A stretch of DNA of 64,000 nucleotides, taken from positions 4,082,501 through 4,146,500 of the forward strand of contig JAPNXP010000001.1 in NCBI GenBank assembly GCA_028753945.1, in the 5' to 3' direction. Shown here one piece after another: positions 42,378 through 52,565 of this stretch (positions are counted from its first letter, which is position 1; every line of letters starts with the position of its first letter). The translations under genes and the position numbers were made by a program. The DNA is from Hexactinellida sp. DTS-2022. Lineage: Eukaryota > Porifera > Hexactinellida. The notes beneath the pieces were generated by a model that saw nothing but the letters and a program-made list of their open reading frames with translations, searched no databases and was not told where the DNA came from.

Positions 42378-43364
42378 ATGTCATTGGACATAACTGTCAG
42401 AGATCTGGAGGTTACTGCAGAAGACCTTGACATTAACCAGGCAGTATCCATATACAATAAGTACGGCTGCCTGGTTGTTCGAGGCCTGAACATTCCTTAT
42501 GTACAGAGTATCTACCAGGACGCGATCAGTGCTGCAGAACAGGCTATATCTCTCCTCTCGCAAGCGGAGAAGATCCCAACTGGCTGGCAGACCCCAGAAG
42601 GCACGCTGTTCATCCCTGTGAGTCCCGAGTATAGGTCTAAGCTGGGGCGCGACAAGCAGATCATGGTGCTAGGGATAAACTACATGAACAGCGGGGCCAT
42701 GACGCGTGCGGCGATGGACGAGAAGTGTCTCGACATTGTAGAGGGGATATTGGGGCCTAATATTGAGCTGTTCGGTAATGGACAGTGTTTCTTCAAGGAA
42801 CCCGCGGGCGGGAACCCCAAGTACCTCCACCAGGACAATGCATACTTTGAGTTCGCTAAGGAGGGCCCAGTGGGAACACTGAATTACACCGTAGACACAG
42901 ATCTGAGTAGAAACAACGGGCCTCTCTACGTGATACCGTGTACCCACCGTAAGGGAGTGTACGGTTACGACCGCACGGGCGCTTACTCGGGTCAGACGGA
43001 GCACAGCGCCTACATCGAGCACGTGGACACCAGCTCCCACCTGGCCCTCAATCCGCTAGAGTGGAGCTTTGAGGAGAGTATGCCTGTCGAAGGGAAGGCG
43101 GGGGACACCATATTCTTCCACATTAACCTAATACACGGGTCCCCGCCCAACTACTCAGACCAGCCTAGACCCACCTTCATCAACCGGTATATGGCCCCGG
43201 ACGACTACCCGGTGATGCCGATAGCTACGAGTGTAGAGATGCGCCGCGAGCAGGTGGAGAGACACCGGTCGGGGGCGGTGGCTGTGAGGGAGAGGGGGAT
43301 TCTGGTGAGAGGGAGGAGGGTATACACAGGGGGCAAATGGGATCTGAAACTGCAGCACCACTGA
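42378..43364 (+). CDS. phytanoyl-CoA dioxygenase (PhyH) family protein
   Basis: A 328-aa, single-exon non-haem iron oxygenase starting at ATG 42378. The PhyH core is seen as YGCLVVRGL near the N terminus, the metal pair His151-x-Asp153 in YLHQDNAYFEF, NNGPLYVIPCTHR, GDTIFFHINLIHGSPPN with the distal His253, and the 2-oxoglutarate Arg in QPRPTFINRY. There is no clear PTS2 peroxisomal signal, and the very basic C terminus does not end in a PTS1, so a cytosolic PHYHD1-like role is as likely as peroxisomal phytanoyl-CoA hydroxylation. The stop codon is only 121 bp from the BCKDHA start codon. GC-rich codon use. Confidence 0.9.
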   Translation: MSLDITVRDLEVTAEDLDINQAVSIYNKYGCLVVRGLNIPYVQSIYQDAISAAEQAISLLSQAEKIPTGWQTPEGTLFIPVSPEYRSKLGRDKQIMVLGINYMNSGAMTRAAMDEKCLDIVEGILGPNIELFGNGQCFFKEPAGGNPKYLHQDNAYFEFAKEGPVGTLNYTVDTDLSRNNGPLYVIPCTHRKGVYGYDRTGAYSGQTEHSAYIEHVDTSSHLALNPLEWSFEESMPVEGKAGDTIFFHINLIHGSPPNYSDQPRPTFINRYMAPDDYPVMPIATSVEMRREQVERHRSGAVAVRERGILVRGRRVYTGGKWDLKLQHH

Positions 43365-43485
43365 TGCACTCTTAATAATACAATTTTTCGATTTTATTTA
43401 TTCCAAATTAATATTTATACAAGAATAAGTGTGCACAATGAGTAGTTGAGTATTTAACTGCTATACTTCAGAGTCATTAGCCGCT

Positions 43486-45374
43486 ATGGCTCGTTACTTA
43501 GTCGATCGGCTTCCTCTCGTGGCTCGGCTCTGTAGGTCAGCCCTCTTCCCCCCTGCTCACGCTCAGGTGAGACTGCAGACAACGAGCCCGAGGCCTGGAG
43601 AGCAGCTGCTAGGCAAGGACCGGGGAGTAGCTAGCTATGTGGGCATGAAGACCACCTTTTCCTCAGAGATGGAGGCGTGTACTGTTGTGCCTAACGATAC
43701 GAGTCTCCCTGTGTACCAGGTGCTGGACACGGAGGGATGTATTCATGACTCGGACCAGCTCCTGATGTCTAAGCAGGAGGTGCTAGGGCTCTACAAACAG
43801 ATGGTATTTACCTAGTTTCTCCTACTCACAATAGTCTGAATCATGTCTTTCTAAACTCTCAGTTATCGCTGACACTGATGGACAAGCTGCTATACGAGGC
43901 CCAGCGACACGGCCGGATTACCTTCTACATGACCTGCACCGGAGAGGAGGCCATACACTTCGGATCCGCGGCTGCTCTCAGCCCCGAGGACATGGTGTAC
44001 GCCCAGTACCGAGAGGTAGGCGTCATCATGTACAGGGGATTCTCGCCCGAGGACTGCATGAACCAGTGCATGGGTAACGTCTTGGACCTGGCCAAGGCCC
44101 GACAGATGCCAGTGCACTACGGCAGCAAGCAGCTGAACTACCAGCAGATCTCATCGCCTCTCGGCACCCAGATACCGCAGGCGCCGGGCATGGCATACGC
44201 ATTCAAGCTACAAGGAGCCAACAAGTGCGTGTGCGTATATTTCGGAGATGGGTCTGCCAGTGAGGGGGACTGCCATGCTGCTATGAATTTTGCTTCCACT
44301 CTCCAATGCCCTGTACTATTCTTCTGCAGGAACAACGGGTTAGTTAGTCGCATTAAAAATATACGCATACGATATACGAGTGTGCGTGTGTTATTGCTTA
44401 TCTTGTTAGATATGCCATCTCTACCCCGGCTACGGACCAGTACGCAGGAGACGGTATCGCACACAGGGCTATTGGATACGGAATGGAGGCAGTGCGAGTA
44501 GATGGGAACGACTTGTTGGCTGTGTATAACACTGTTAAGCACTACAGAGAACGTGCTGTCAAGGAGAATATGCCATTTCTGATAGAAGCTATGACCTACA
44601 GGGTGGGGCACCATAGCACTAGCGACGACTGGAAGGCTTATCGCTATGAGGATGAGGTACAGACTATGGGACTAAAGTCCTGTCCGGTTAAGAGAGTCAA
44701 GCTTTATCTAGTACAACAGGGATTGTGGACACTGAAAGAGGATGAGGAGTTTATTCAACAGGTATCTGTTTTATAATTTTATACTCGTATTAATAACCGA
44801 ATTGCAGATATTGCATACATACTAGATTCCTTAGCAATCTACAAACCCAATATATTCTTATTAATAATGGGGAAAATTCCAAATATACTCCCGTTTTATT
44901 GGATTATTCCAAATCGAAATATCGGTTGAGTACAAAGTTTTATTTCCCTAGCCTATACAAATGTATGCATGCAGTAACTCCGATTAATGCGAATAATACA
45001 CCAAAAAAGGTCTACGCTTTGACAAGTCTCCAGCGTATGTCCTTTATCATGTTATTTTGAGTATAATTTCATTAATAATACTAGTTCATATTATTGTTTA
45101 ATTGAGGCATCAATTGATTTAGTCCCATCATTAATTCCTATCCATAAATATATAATTTAATGTGCAATCCAATGCTTTCAACTCACTTCCTTTCTAGACT
45201 AGAAGCGATCTTTTGAAAACTTTGGAAAAAGCTGAACGCCAACCAAAACCTGGCTTAGTATCTCTCTTTACGGATGTCTATGACAAGCTGCCCCAGAGCC
45301 TAGAGAACCAGCAGGCAGAAATAACCAAACATATCAAGAAATACCCTAATGAATACCCAAAACATTACCTGTAG
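43486..45374 (+). CDS. BCKDHA: branched-chain 2-oxoacid dehydrogenase E1 alpha
   Basis: Exons 43486-43803, 43863-44338, 44410-44761 and 45198-45374 join in phase to 440 aa (human 445). This is the thiamine-diphosphate-binding E1 alpha chain of the mitochondrial complex that oxidatively decarboxylates Leu, Ile and Val keto acids. Residues 1-30 look like a matrix-targeting peptide (Arg-rich, no acidic residues near the start). The ThDP motif runs GDG (234-236) to NN (263-264); [17 protein letters not shown] and RQMPVHYG are conserved. The kinase-regulated Ser334 lies in [11 protein letters not shown]. Donors are GTATTT, GTTAGT and GTATCT. An AATAAA (45380-45385) begins six bases past the stop codon. 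Confidence 0.95.
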
Positions 45375-45379
45375 TATCA

Positions 45380-45385
45380 AATAAA
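45380..45385 (+). promoter_or_regulatory. candidate polyadenylation signal of BCKDHA
   Basis: AATAAA immediately downstream of the BCKDHA stop codon, implying a very short 3' UTR if used. Confidence 0.5.
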
Positions 45386-45729
45386 CATCCTCAAGTGCTC
45401 TCATTTATACTGCTTAACTTTGACGTACGTAATTAGCTGATTAATAATTTTATACATTGTATTAATGCCAATAATATATATCAATTAGTCTAACGAAATA
45501 TTCAGATGGAAATATACTATTATACTTCCTAACAAACAAATAGTGAATATTTAAAGTTGATGTATCTTGTTATATAGGTAAACAAGTTGCAGATTTTGGA
45601 TTTCTTCTAAATAGGCGTATTGTAAATTTAGTGAGTAAATTAACAAATTAAGAATAAAATAGAGATCTCAATGATTAAAGTGGTCTGTTCCGAAGGGAAG
45701 TACGACACTTGTGTACAGAGACATCTTAA

Positions 45730-45878
45730 CAGGGCCGGATTTACCATTAAGCTAAGTAGGCTATAGCCTTCGGGCCACTACAGGACCAATGTACAGGACA
45801 CTACCGACCAATGTCGATCATGCTCGGGCCACTTGTGTGGTTCAGCCTTCAGGCCACTCAAGGGTAAATCCTGCCCTG
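45730..45878. mobile_element. hAT MITE, perfect 8-bp target duplication, beside DRC9 start
   Basis: 149 bp from CAGGGCCGGATTTACC to GGTAAATCCTGCCCTG, flanked by CATCTTAA on both sides (45722-45729 and 45879-45886). The right target copy ends 27 bp before the DRC9 ATG at 45914, so the element sits in its 5' UTR or core promoter. Internal CGGGCCACT words repeat. Confidence 0.92.
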
Positions 45879-45913
45879 CATCTTAACTTTAGCCTTAACG
45901 TGTTCGTAGCATA

Positions 45914-48900
45914 ATGGGGGAACTGCAACCCGTATCACTGCTTGGATTAGAGGGCGTGAGAAGGAAACTAGCCGGCATAGACCCTCAGAGAATATTGAGG
46001 GTATTGGACGAGTATATTCAGAAACTCGAGATCCTGTCATGTCTGCCCCCAGCTGTGGAGCACATCGACAGACTGTCAATCGATCTAGGCTCTGACCTCA
46101 GGAACCAGCTCATCTTGTACAGGGGCATGATTCAGAGAGCGGGATTGGACCGTCTATCTGAGAAAACAGAAACGCAAGCAACTGAAATTATGCATTCTAT
46201 TATTCGGGCGTTCAAGGTAAACCCCAGTGCTCTCTCTACATTGAAGACCAAGTTCCTCAAGGATCAGTCTCCCTCCCTCAACGAGGTAATCAAGAAACTT
46301 AAAGAATTCAGGTAGAGCTCTACAATACTGTACTTATAGCGAAACTTCGATTATTCGAGGTCCATTTGACCATAATTTATGTAGGCTGTTGCAGGGTTTA
46401 CTTATATATCGGCCAACGCCTTTTCAATCAAAAACACGACTTCGCAAAGGTGATTTTTGATATTAAATAATTTACTTTGCCAGTGCCTGAAAATTACATT
46501 AAAATAGGTGTTGGCTGATATAAAGTAATTCCTTAAAATGTTATCTATTGATTAATAATATTATTTGGGAGAAATCTAATTTTGGTGTATATGCGAATAG
46601 ATTTGGGATAACTTATTTATCATATTATGCACTAGACAGTTTCTATTAGGATAAAACGGTGTTTAATTCTTGCTTTAGTTCATTTGTTAGAATGGAAGTT
46701 TGTACAAAATAATTAAGCTCTAAGACACACGTTCTGATTAATTGTTCTTATTGTTAGGGGTGTACTGTTAGACCGCCTTCTCACCAGCAAACAGGAAGAA
46801 GTGAATAGAGATCAGAGCCTTAGAGTACTTGAACAACGGAGAGAAGCACTGAATAGTGATCTGCTCTCAATTAACAAAGAAGTACAAGAAGCTATATTCA
46901 AGAGGGACGATGAGTTAGGCAAGAAGAATGCGCATGTAAGTTTAGTACTTAACGAGCCCTTCGGTCTCCGTCGCTTTGCGACAGATCGGTGCTACGCATC
47001 TTAGGTTAGCGGCCGCTATGCGGCCTTAATCCTCACTAAACAATTGATTACTTAGTTAGTAAATATTTGTCATAGTTAAATACTTATAATACCCGTTGAA
47101 AGCTATCTTCTAGGTTGATTTTGAATTCGTTAATTTGTCTACCCCTACATATTTGTGTAGACAACAACAGCAACAAATATTAATATTAGGAATTTATAAA
47201 TGCGAAATTCGTGTCCAGCATACTTGTTTTCGCTTAATTTTGTTACTTCATATATTTGGTTGCCAACCGAATACTAATTATTTGCAAATAGTATTTGGTC
47301 TAAGCGAATATTGAACTATTGCAACCTTTTGAAATACTTTTCTTTAGCTGAAGCACTTGAAGGCCGAGATGGATACTCTAAGGAGGATCCATCAGGAAGA
47401 TGTCCAGCTAACTAGGCACGAGACAAGGAAGCAGAAAGACCAAACCGAGAGCAACCATCTGCAGAGAAAGCAGAAGCTGACAGATCAAGAGGTTACATTG
47501 AATAAGAAATTAAAAAGTAATCTTATTGCCAACAGACAGTCGGAAGCTGTTATGAGAGAGAGGAAGGATAGAATCGAACAAGAAGTTGATAACTGGATTC
47601 AGAGGTAAGAATTGTGTGAATTGTGTAATTTGCATTTCTATAGTACGTATAATAGAAATTTGTAATTAACATGTCAATTGCTATTAAAAATTAGGTCGCT
47701 TCATGGCGGCCAAGGTGGGGTTGGTTAACCGTTCTGAGGCTACGCTTACGATGCGATTTCTCGCCAGGGTTAACCGGTTAACCGCCCTTCATACTCAATA
47801 CAAATATCCTATATAACATTTTGTTTTTACTACAGTATAGGACTCAGTATTATATAGTAGTACGTAATTATTGTTGCAGTTTCTGGAAAGTCCTGGTGTG
47901 CACGCGTGCACACTGCACACCCACACTGGTGTATCCGCGGATACACCAGGCACGTCCATAAATTGTATTTACCCCATAAATACTAAATAGTACGTTGACT
48001 GATCGTTCTTAATTTTGGTAAGTTATAAATAGTGTACGTAGTTACAGAAATGTATACGTAATGTTGTGTTGAGGAATAGGTTAATGATTATCATTTTATA
48101 ACAAAATTCAGATAATTTTAATTATTTATACAATAATTTCGAATAATACTGCTGAATTTAAACAGACCGGCTAAACTGGTTATCGAAATCTGTAACCATT
48201 AACCAATATAAGCGACGGTTAACCGAATCCAGGCTTGATTATGCAACAATAATTTGATAATCATACACAAATGTTGTTAAATCATTTTTCCAGGAATATC
48301 TTGAAATTAACCAATTTGAGCATTTAAATTAATTAAGTTACCACTGGTTTAAAGTGATTGAGTCAGACTCGATGACTCTAATTCTAAACTTCCTCCTGAA
48401 GAACGCCTTAGTCATCAATAATCTGTTAATCCTGTTTATTAATAATATAGTTAGTACTAGCTCAACTACAACCTCTGCAAGCGGGCATAATTATAATTAT
48501 AATTAATCTCAGGAATCACTGTACGTAAACCGTTCGGTGTAGACTAAATTGGTGTTGGACAGTCGTTATTATTCCTATATAGTTGACGAATACACTTATG
48601 ACGATAACACATTTCAAAATTATTTGTTAAAAAATCTTTTAAAAATATTATGTTACAGTGATCCCGGCCCTAGCAACAGGGAGAGGGTTTTATGATTTTT
48701 TGTTAAAAATTTCTACTAAAGCAAAACATACTAGTCTGGAAAATAATCTAAATCAGAAATACATTTACATTCGAATCTCTAAGAAAAGTATATATTTACA
48801 GTAGAAGTCTCGCAAACACGTACGTACACCAGATGAATGTCGTATCAACTAGTATTTAAATTTTTTGAAATGGATTCAGATTTCCTTTGTTAAAAACAGC

Positions 48901-49414
48901 TGAATATGTATAATGCAGATATAAAAGTAAGCTTGAATCTATAACTATTAACACGTTAAGAGAACACCAATAAGCAGAGTGTGCCTCAGTGTGGACACAT
49001 GTGTACACCAGGCAGTGGTTGCACCCCCATTAACTACACCATGTATACAATAATACATTGTTAGGGGGATCTAGTGATATAATGTATTAATTATAAAATA
49101 GGTACGACAGTGATCTTGGAGAGAAACAAGACAGGATAGATGACCTCACAGAGCAACTCCAGCAGCGCAGCTCTGATCTGGAACAGTTGGATGAGAGACT
49201 GTTCATACTAGAGAAAGAGTACGTGGTGGTGGTAGAGGAGAGACAGAAGGAGCGATCAAGAATAGAGGAGAAAGATAGAATTAAAAAAATACAAACTGAA
49301 GCTGTTACAAAGTTACAGTATTATTGGCGTAGATATCGTAAGCTCCACCCGAAGCGACCTAAGAGCAAGAAAGCAAAGGGAAAAGCGAAAGCTAAAAAGA
49401 CTAAAAAGCAGTAA
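45914..49414 (+). CDS. IQCG: dynein regulatory complex subunit 9 (IQ motif-containing G)
   Basis: Exons 45914-46311, 46758-46935, 47348-47604 and 49102-49414 (donors GTAGAG, GTAAGT, GTAAGA; phases 2, 0, 2) give 381 aa. DRC9 is part of the nexin-dynein regulatory complex that links axonemal doublets, so the organism has motile cilia or flagella. The product is alpha-helical, with coiled coil through exons 2-4, the IQCG-type junction IQRYDSDLGEKQDRIDDL, FILEKEYVVVVEERQ, an IQ-like calmodulin site AVTKLQYYWRRYRK near 345-358 and a Lys-rich tail. It is shorter than human IQCG (about 443), mainly at the N terminus. Introns contain transposon debris, including an inverted Helentron-like fragment in intron 2. 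Confidence 0.88.
46949..47232 (-). repeat. Helentron-like fragment in DRC9 intron 2
   Basis: An inverted partial copy of the element at 50.6-52.2 kb. It starts with TTAACGAGCCCTTCGGTCTC, GTCGCTTTGCGAC and GGCCGCTATGCGGCC, then runs into one tandem-repeat unit (ACCCGTTGAAAGCTATCTTC, TTGATTTTGAATTCG, AACAACAGCAACAAATATTA). It begins only 13 bp inside the intron's 5' splice site. Confidence 0.75.
47605..49101. other. DRC9 intron 3, two perfect palindromes
   Basis: A 1.5-kb intron with no gene. It contains an 18-bp palindrome at 47896-47913 (GTGTGCACG and its complement) and a 24-bp palindrome at 47926-47949 (CTGGTGTATCCG and its complement), 12 bp apart. Related words (GTGTGGACACATGTGTACACC) reappear near 48990, so they may belong to an unclassified repeat of about 1.1 kb spanning 47.9-49.0 kb. 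Confidence 0.6.
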
Positions 49415-50279
49415 CTTTATTTAGAGCTATTTACCCCATCTTACATTCTTATTGAATCGCTACTCCTACAATTTGAACTCATTATTAATAATACGATTTA
49501 ATATATTATATCCTTACCTATAATTATTTGTTACACAAACCATAATTGCGCTTCTATAGAGAATGTATGAATGGCTATAGATCGGCTCAATAGGAATTTA
49601 TAGCATTTTATTCTTATTGTCCTAGAGTTAGAAAATCCCCAGTTTCGACTTGCATTATCTTTCTCTTTCGGATAGTTTCTTGTAATAATACATTTACTGA
49701 ACAAAGATTAATTGTTAAATTCACTGTTGAATTGAATTTAGCTAGAAAGTAGGGTAATTATTAATTAATAATAGCTCTGACTTTCCTATAATCAATTCAC
49801 TCCACCAATATAAGTGTAAACAATTGAGATACATCCTAGGAAATCTTAATCATAATCCTGATTGATATAATTGTAGAAACAGTATAAAACAACCTCAACC
49901 ATAGAACATTCAGATAGGCAAACCCATCAATTCCATAGTGAAATTTGTACTACTTTATTTTCCCATAATTTTCACACGAATTTTTCCCTTAAAATGATGG
50001 GAGGTTGTATCTCTGTTCTCTACTAATAGCTCAAGATTTGGGAATTGTAAACAATAAAGTTAGTAGATCTTATTGATCTGGAATTGAATTGGAGGATTTG
50101 AAATTAATCTCAAAAATGATTGAGATAAGAATGTGATGAAACAAAGATGTTTAAATTTTATCATTAATAAATTATCTGATTTGTCATTTAATTTCTCTGT
50201 TGGTAACACTGCCCAATGAGTGCCCATCCAAAGTATTATTAATTTAGTATACACGAATTTGACATTGAAACTAATGTAT
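49415..50279. other. gene-free, nothing recognised
   Basis: About 865 bp of AT-rich sequence after DRC9, including its 3' UTR. I see no repeat ends or exons. Confidence 0.5.
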
Positions 50280-50457
50280 TACAGTGGATGCCGGTTATAA
50301 GCACATCGTCGGGAACTGCACTTAAGGTGCTTATAACCGGCATGTTCTTATAACCGACATAAATTATACAGGGTATATGGCAAACGTTTTCCAACATAGT
50401 GTGCTTATATCTGATATGTTCTTATAACCGGTGTGCTTATATCCGACATCTACTGTA
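50280..50457. mobile_element. MITE, TIR CAGTGGATGCCGGTTATAAG
   Basis: 178 bp from TACAGTGGATGCCGG to CATCTACTGTA. The phrase CTTATAACCG or its complement occurs about six times, so the element can form several alternative hairpins. TA-bounded, non-coding. Confidence 0.75.
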
Positions 50458-50608
50458 TAGCTGATTTATATCCATGGTGAATATTCGAATAGCTATTGAA
50501 TATAATAGAGTTGTCCCGGTTAGTACGAACATCATCAGGGGATCATCGGAAATTATTTCGTTTGCCTTATCCCAATTTCGTATTAAATGTACAAGTCAGT
50601 GAGTGTAT

Positions 50609-52187
50609 TAATCTATAATATTAAAAACTTTATTGTTGTTTGTTTGTTCGGATTGTATTAAAGAGATAGGGGATAGTAACCGAATTTATTAAACTAACTT
50701 CCAAATGTTATTATAGGTAAACAAGTATGCTGAATTTGAATTTCACATTAAAATATTATAATATGAATTTTTAGTGTTGTTGTTTACTAAAACAGGTAAA
50801 CAAATTAATGCAAATTCAAAATGAACCTAGAGGCAAAAAAATTAGTTGTTGTCGGTTGCTACATCATGTTCTGCTGGTAAGTAGCGGAGTGCGAATGATT
50901 TGACTGAAAGGATCGCCTAATATTTGCCTGTGGCATTGTAGTTACATACTTACGTAAATTGTGAGTTAATCTATATTATTAAATCTCGATTGTTGTGTGT
51001 TTGTGTGTGTGTTTGTTTGTCCGGATTGTATTAAAGTGATGGGGGAATAGAAACCGCATTTATATATGAGATATAAACTAACTTTCAAATGTTATAATTG
51101 GTAAACAAAAGTTATAAGGGGTAAACAAGTATGCTGATTTCGAATTTCGCGTTTATAACTTTCTCATATTAATATTTGTTGTTGTTGTTTACACAAAATA
51201 GGTAAACAAATTAATGAAATTCAAAATCAACCTAGAAGTTTGCTTTCAACGGGTATTATAGGTAAACAAGTATGCTGATTTCGAATTTCGCGTTTATAAA
51301 TTTCTCATCTTAATATTTGTTGTTGTTGTTTACACAAAATAGGTAAACAAATTAATGAAATTCAAAATCAACCTAGAAGTTTGCTTTCAACGGGTATTAT
51401 AGGTAAACAAGTATGCAGAACACGAATTTCGCATTTAAAATTTTCTAATATGAATTTTTTTGTTGTTGTTGTTTACACAAATAGGTAAACAAATTAATGA
51501 AAATTCAAAATCAACCTAGAAGTTAGCTTTCAACGGGTATTATAGGTAAACAAGTATGCTGATTTCGAATTTCGCGTTTATAAATTTCTCATCTTAATAT
51601 TTGTTGTTGTTGTTTACACAAAATAGGTAAACAAATTAATGAAATTCAAAATCAACCTAGAAGTTTGCTTTCAACGGGTATTATAGGTAAACAAGTATGC
51701 TGATTTCGAATTTCGCGTTTACAAATTTCTAATGTGAATATTTGTTGTTGTTGTTTACACACAAAATAGGTAAACAAATTAATGAAAATTCAAAATCAAC
51801 CTAGATGTTAGCTTTCAACGGGTATTATAGGTAAACAAGTATGCAGAACACGAATTTCGCATTTAAAATTTTCTAATATGAATTTTTTTGTTGTTGTTGT
51901 TTACACAAATAGGTAAACAAATTAATGAAAATTCAAAATCAACCTAGAAGTTAGCTTTCAACGGGTATTATAGGTAAACAAGTATGCTGAACACGATTTT
52001 CGCGTTTAAAAATTTAGAATATGAAAAACAAGTTAAAACATGGAAATCTTATATAGGGATCTATATAACGTCCCTTTCTACCATTTTCCATGGCAGAAGG
52101 GTGAGGAGTAAGGCCGCATAGCGGCCGTTAACTGAGGTGCGTAGCACCGATCTGTCGCAAAGCGACCGAGACCGAAGGGCTCGTTAA
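50609..52187 (+). mobile_element. Helentron/DINE-like non-autonomous element
   Basis: About 1.6 kb. Two starts reading ATCTATAATATTAAA (50611) and ATCTATATTATTAAA (50973) are each followed by TTGTTTGTTTGTC/TCGGATTGTATTAAAG. A central array of about 142-bp repeats follows. The right end has three short palindromes in a row, GGCCGCATAGCGGCC, GGTGCGTAGCACC and GTCGCAAAGCGAC, then CGAAGGGCTCGTTAA. A 5' TCTATATTATTAAA-type start, central tandem repeats and 3' hairpins are the architecture of Helentron-derived elements such as DINE-1. The class is inference; an inverted piece in DRC9 intron 2 confirms mobility of the right end. Confidence 0.65.
51120..52015 (+). repeat. tandem repeat, about 142 bp, six-plus units
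   Basis: Units begin GGTAAACAAGTATGC at 51120, 51261, 51402, 51545, 51686, 51830 and 51973 (spacing 141-144 bp), with an outlying copy at 50716. Each unit carries TTGTTGTTGTTTACAC, AGGTAAACAAATTAATG and CTTTCAACGGGTATTATA. Two unit subtypes alternate (CTGATTTCGAATTTCGCG against CAGAACACGAATTTCGCA), suggesting duplication of a two-unit block. Confidence 0.9.
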
Positions 52188-52565
52188 TCAATAAATGTAT
52201 ACGTATACGTATGCAAGACTAACCAGTATGGCTATTGAGTATTCTAACAATGATGTGATAGTGCTCATACACTACGTAGAGCTACTAAGCCAAGTAACCA
52301 GGTGTAGCTCTAATACAATAACAAATAATACGAGGTACAAATACGACTTGTAAATCTGGTAAAGGTCATAGTAATTAGTTTTGACTACAGCGTGGTCTAA
52401 CACTATTAGGCGATCCTAGTGATAATTATACAATTAAAACTTCCATGTAGTATGTCAGGTTATTTCGTAGTCTCATAAAATGTTTACAAGAATATCTAAG
52501 TTTTACATTAAACCTCACAAATCTGAATTAATAATTAGACTACAATATATATTCTAATCCAATCT
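52188..52565. other. convergent gene flank, no gene
   Basis: About 380 bp between the Helentron-like element and the end of the minus-strand GTPase gene; presumably holds its 3' UTR. Nothing else seen. Confidence 0.5.

Noticed and set aside
43486-44776. BCKDHA as a broken gene because the long frames end early
   Set aside because: The apparent stops fall just inside introns; four exons join in phase with GT-AG sites to a full-length protein.
50609-52187. CRISPR-like regularly spaced repeats
   Set aside because: Units are directly tandem at about 142 bp with no unique spacers, in a eukaryotic genome; they are transposon-internal repeats.
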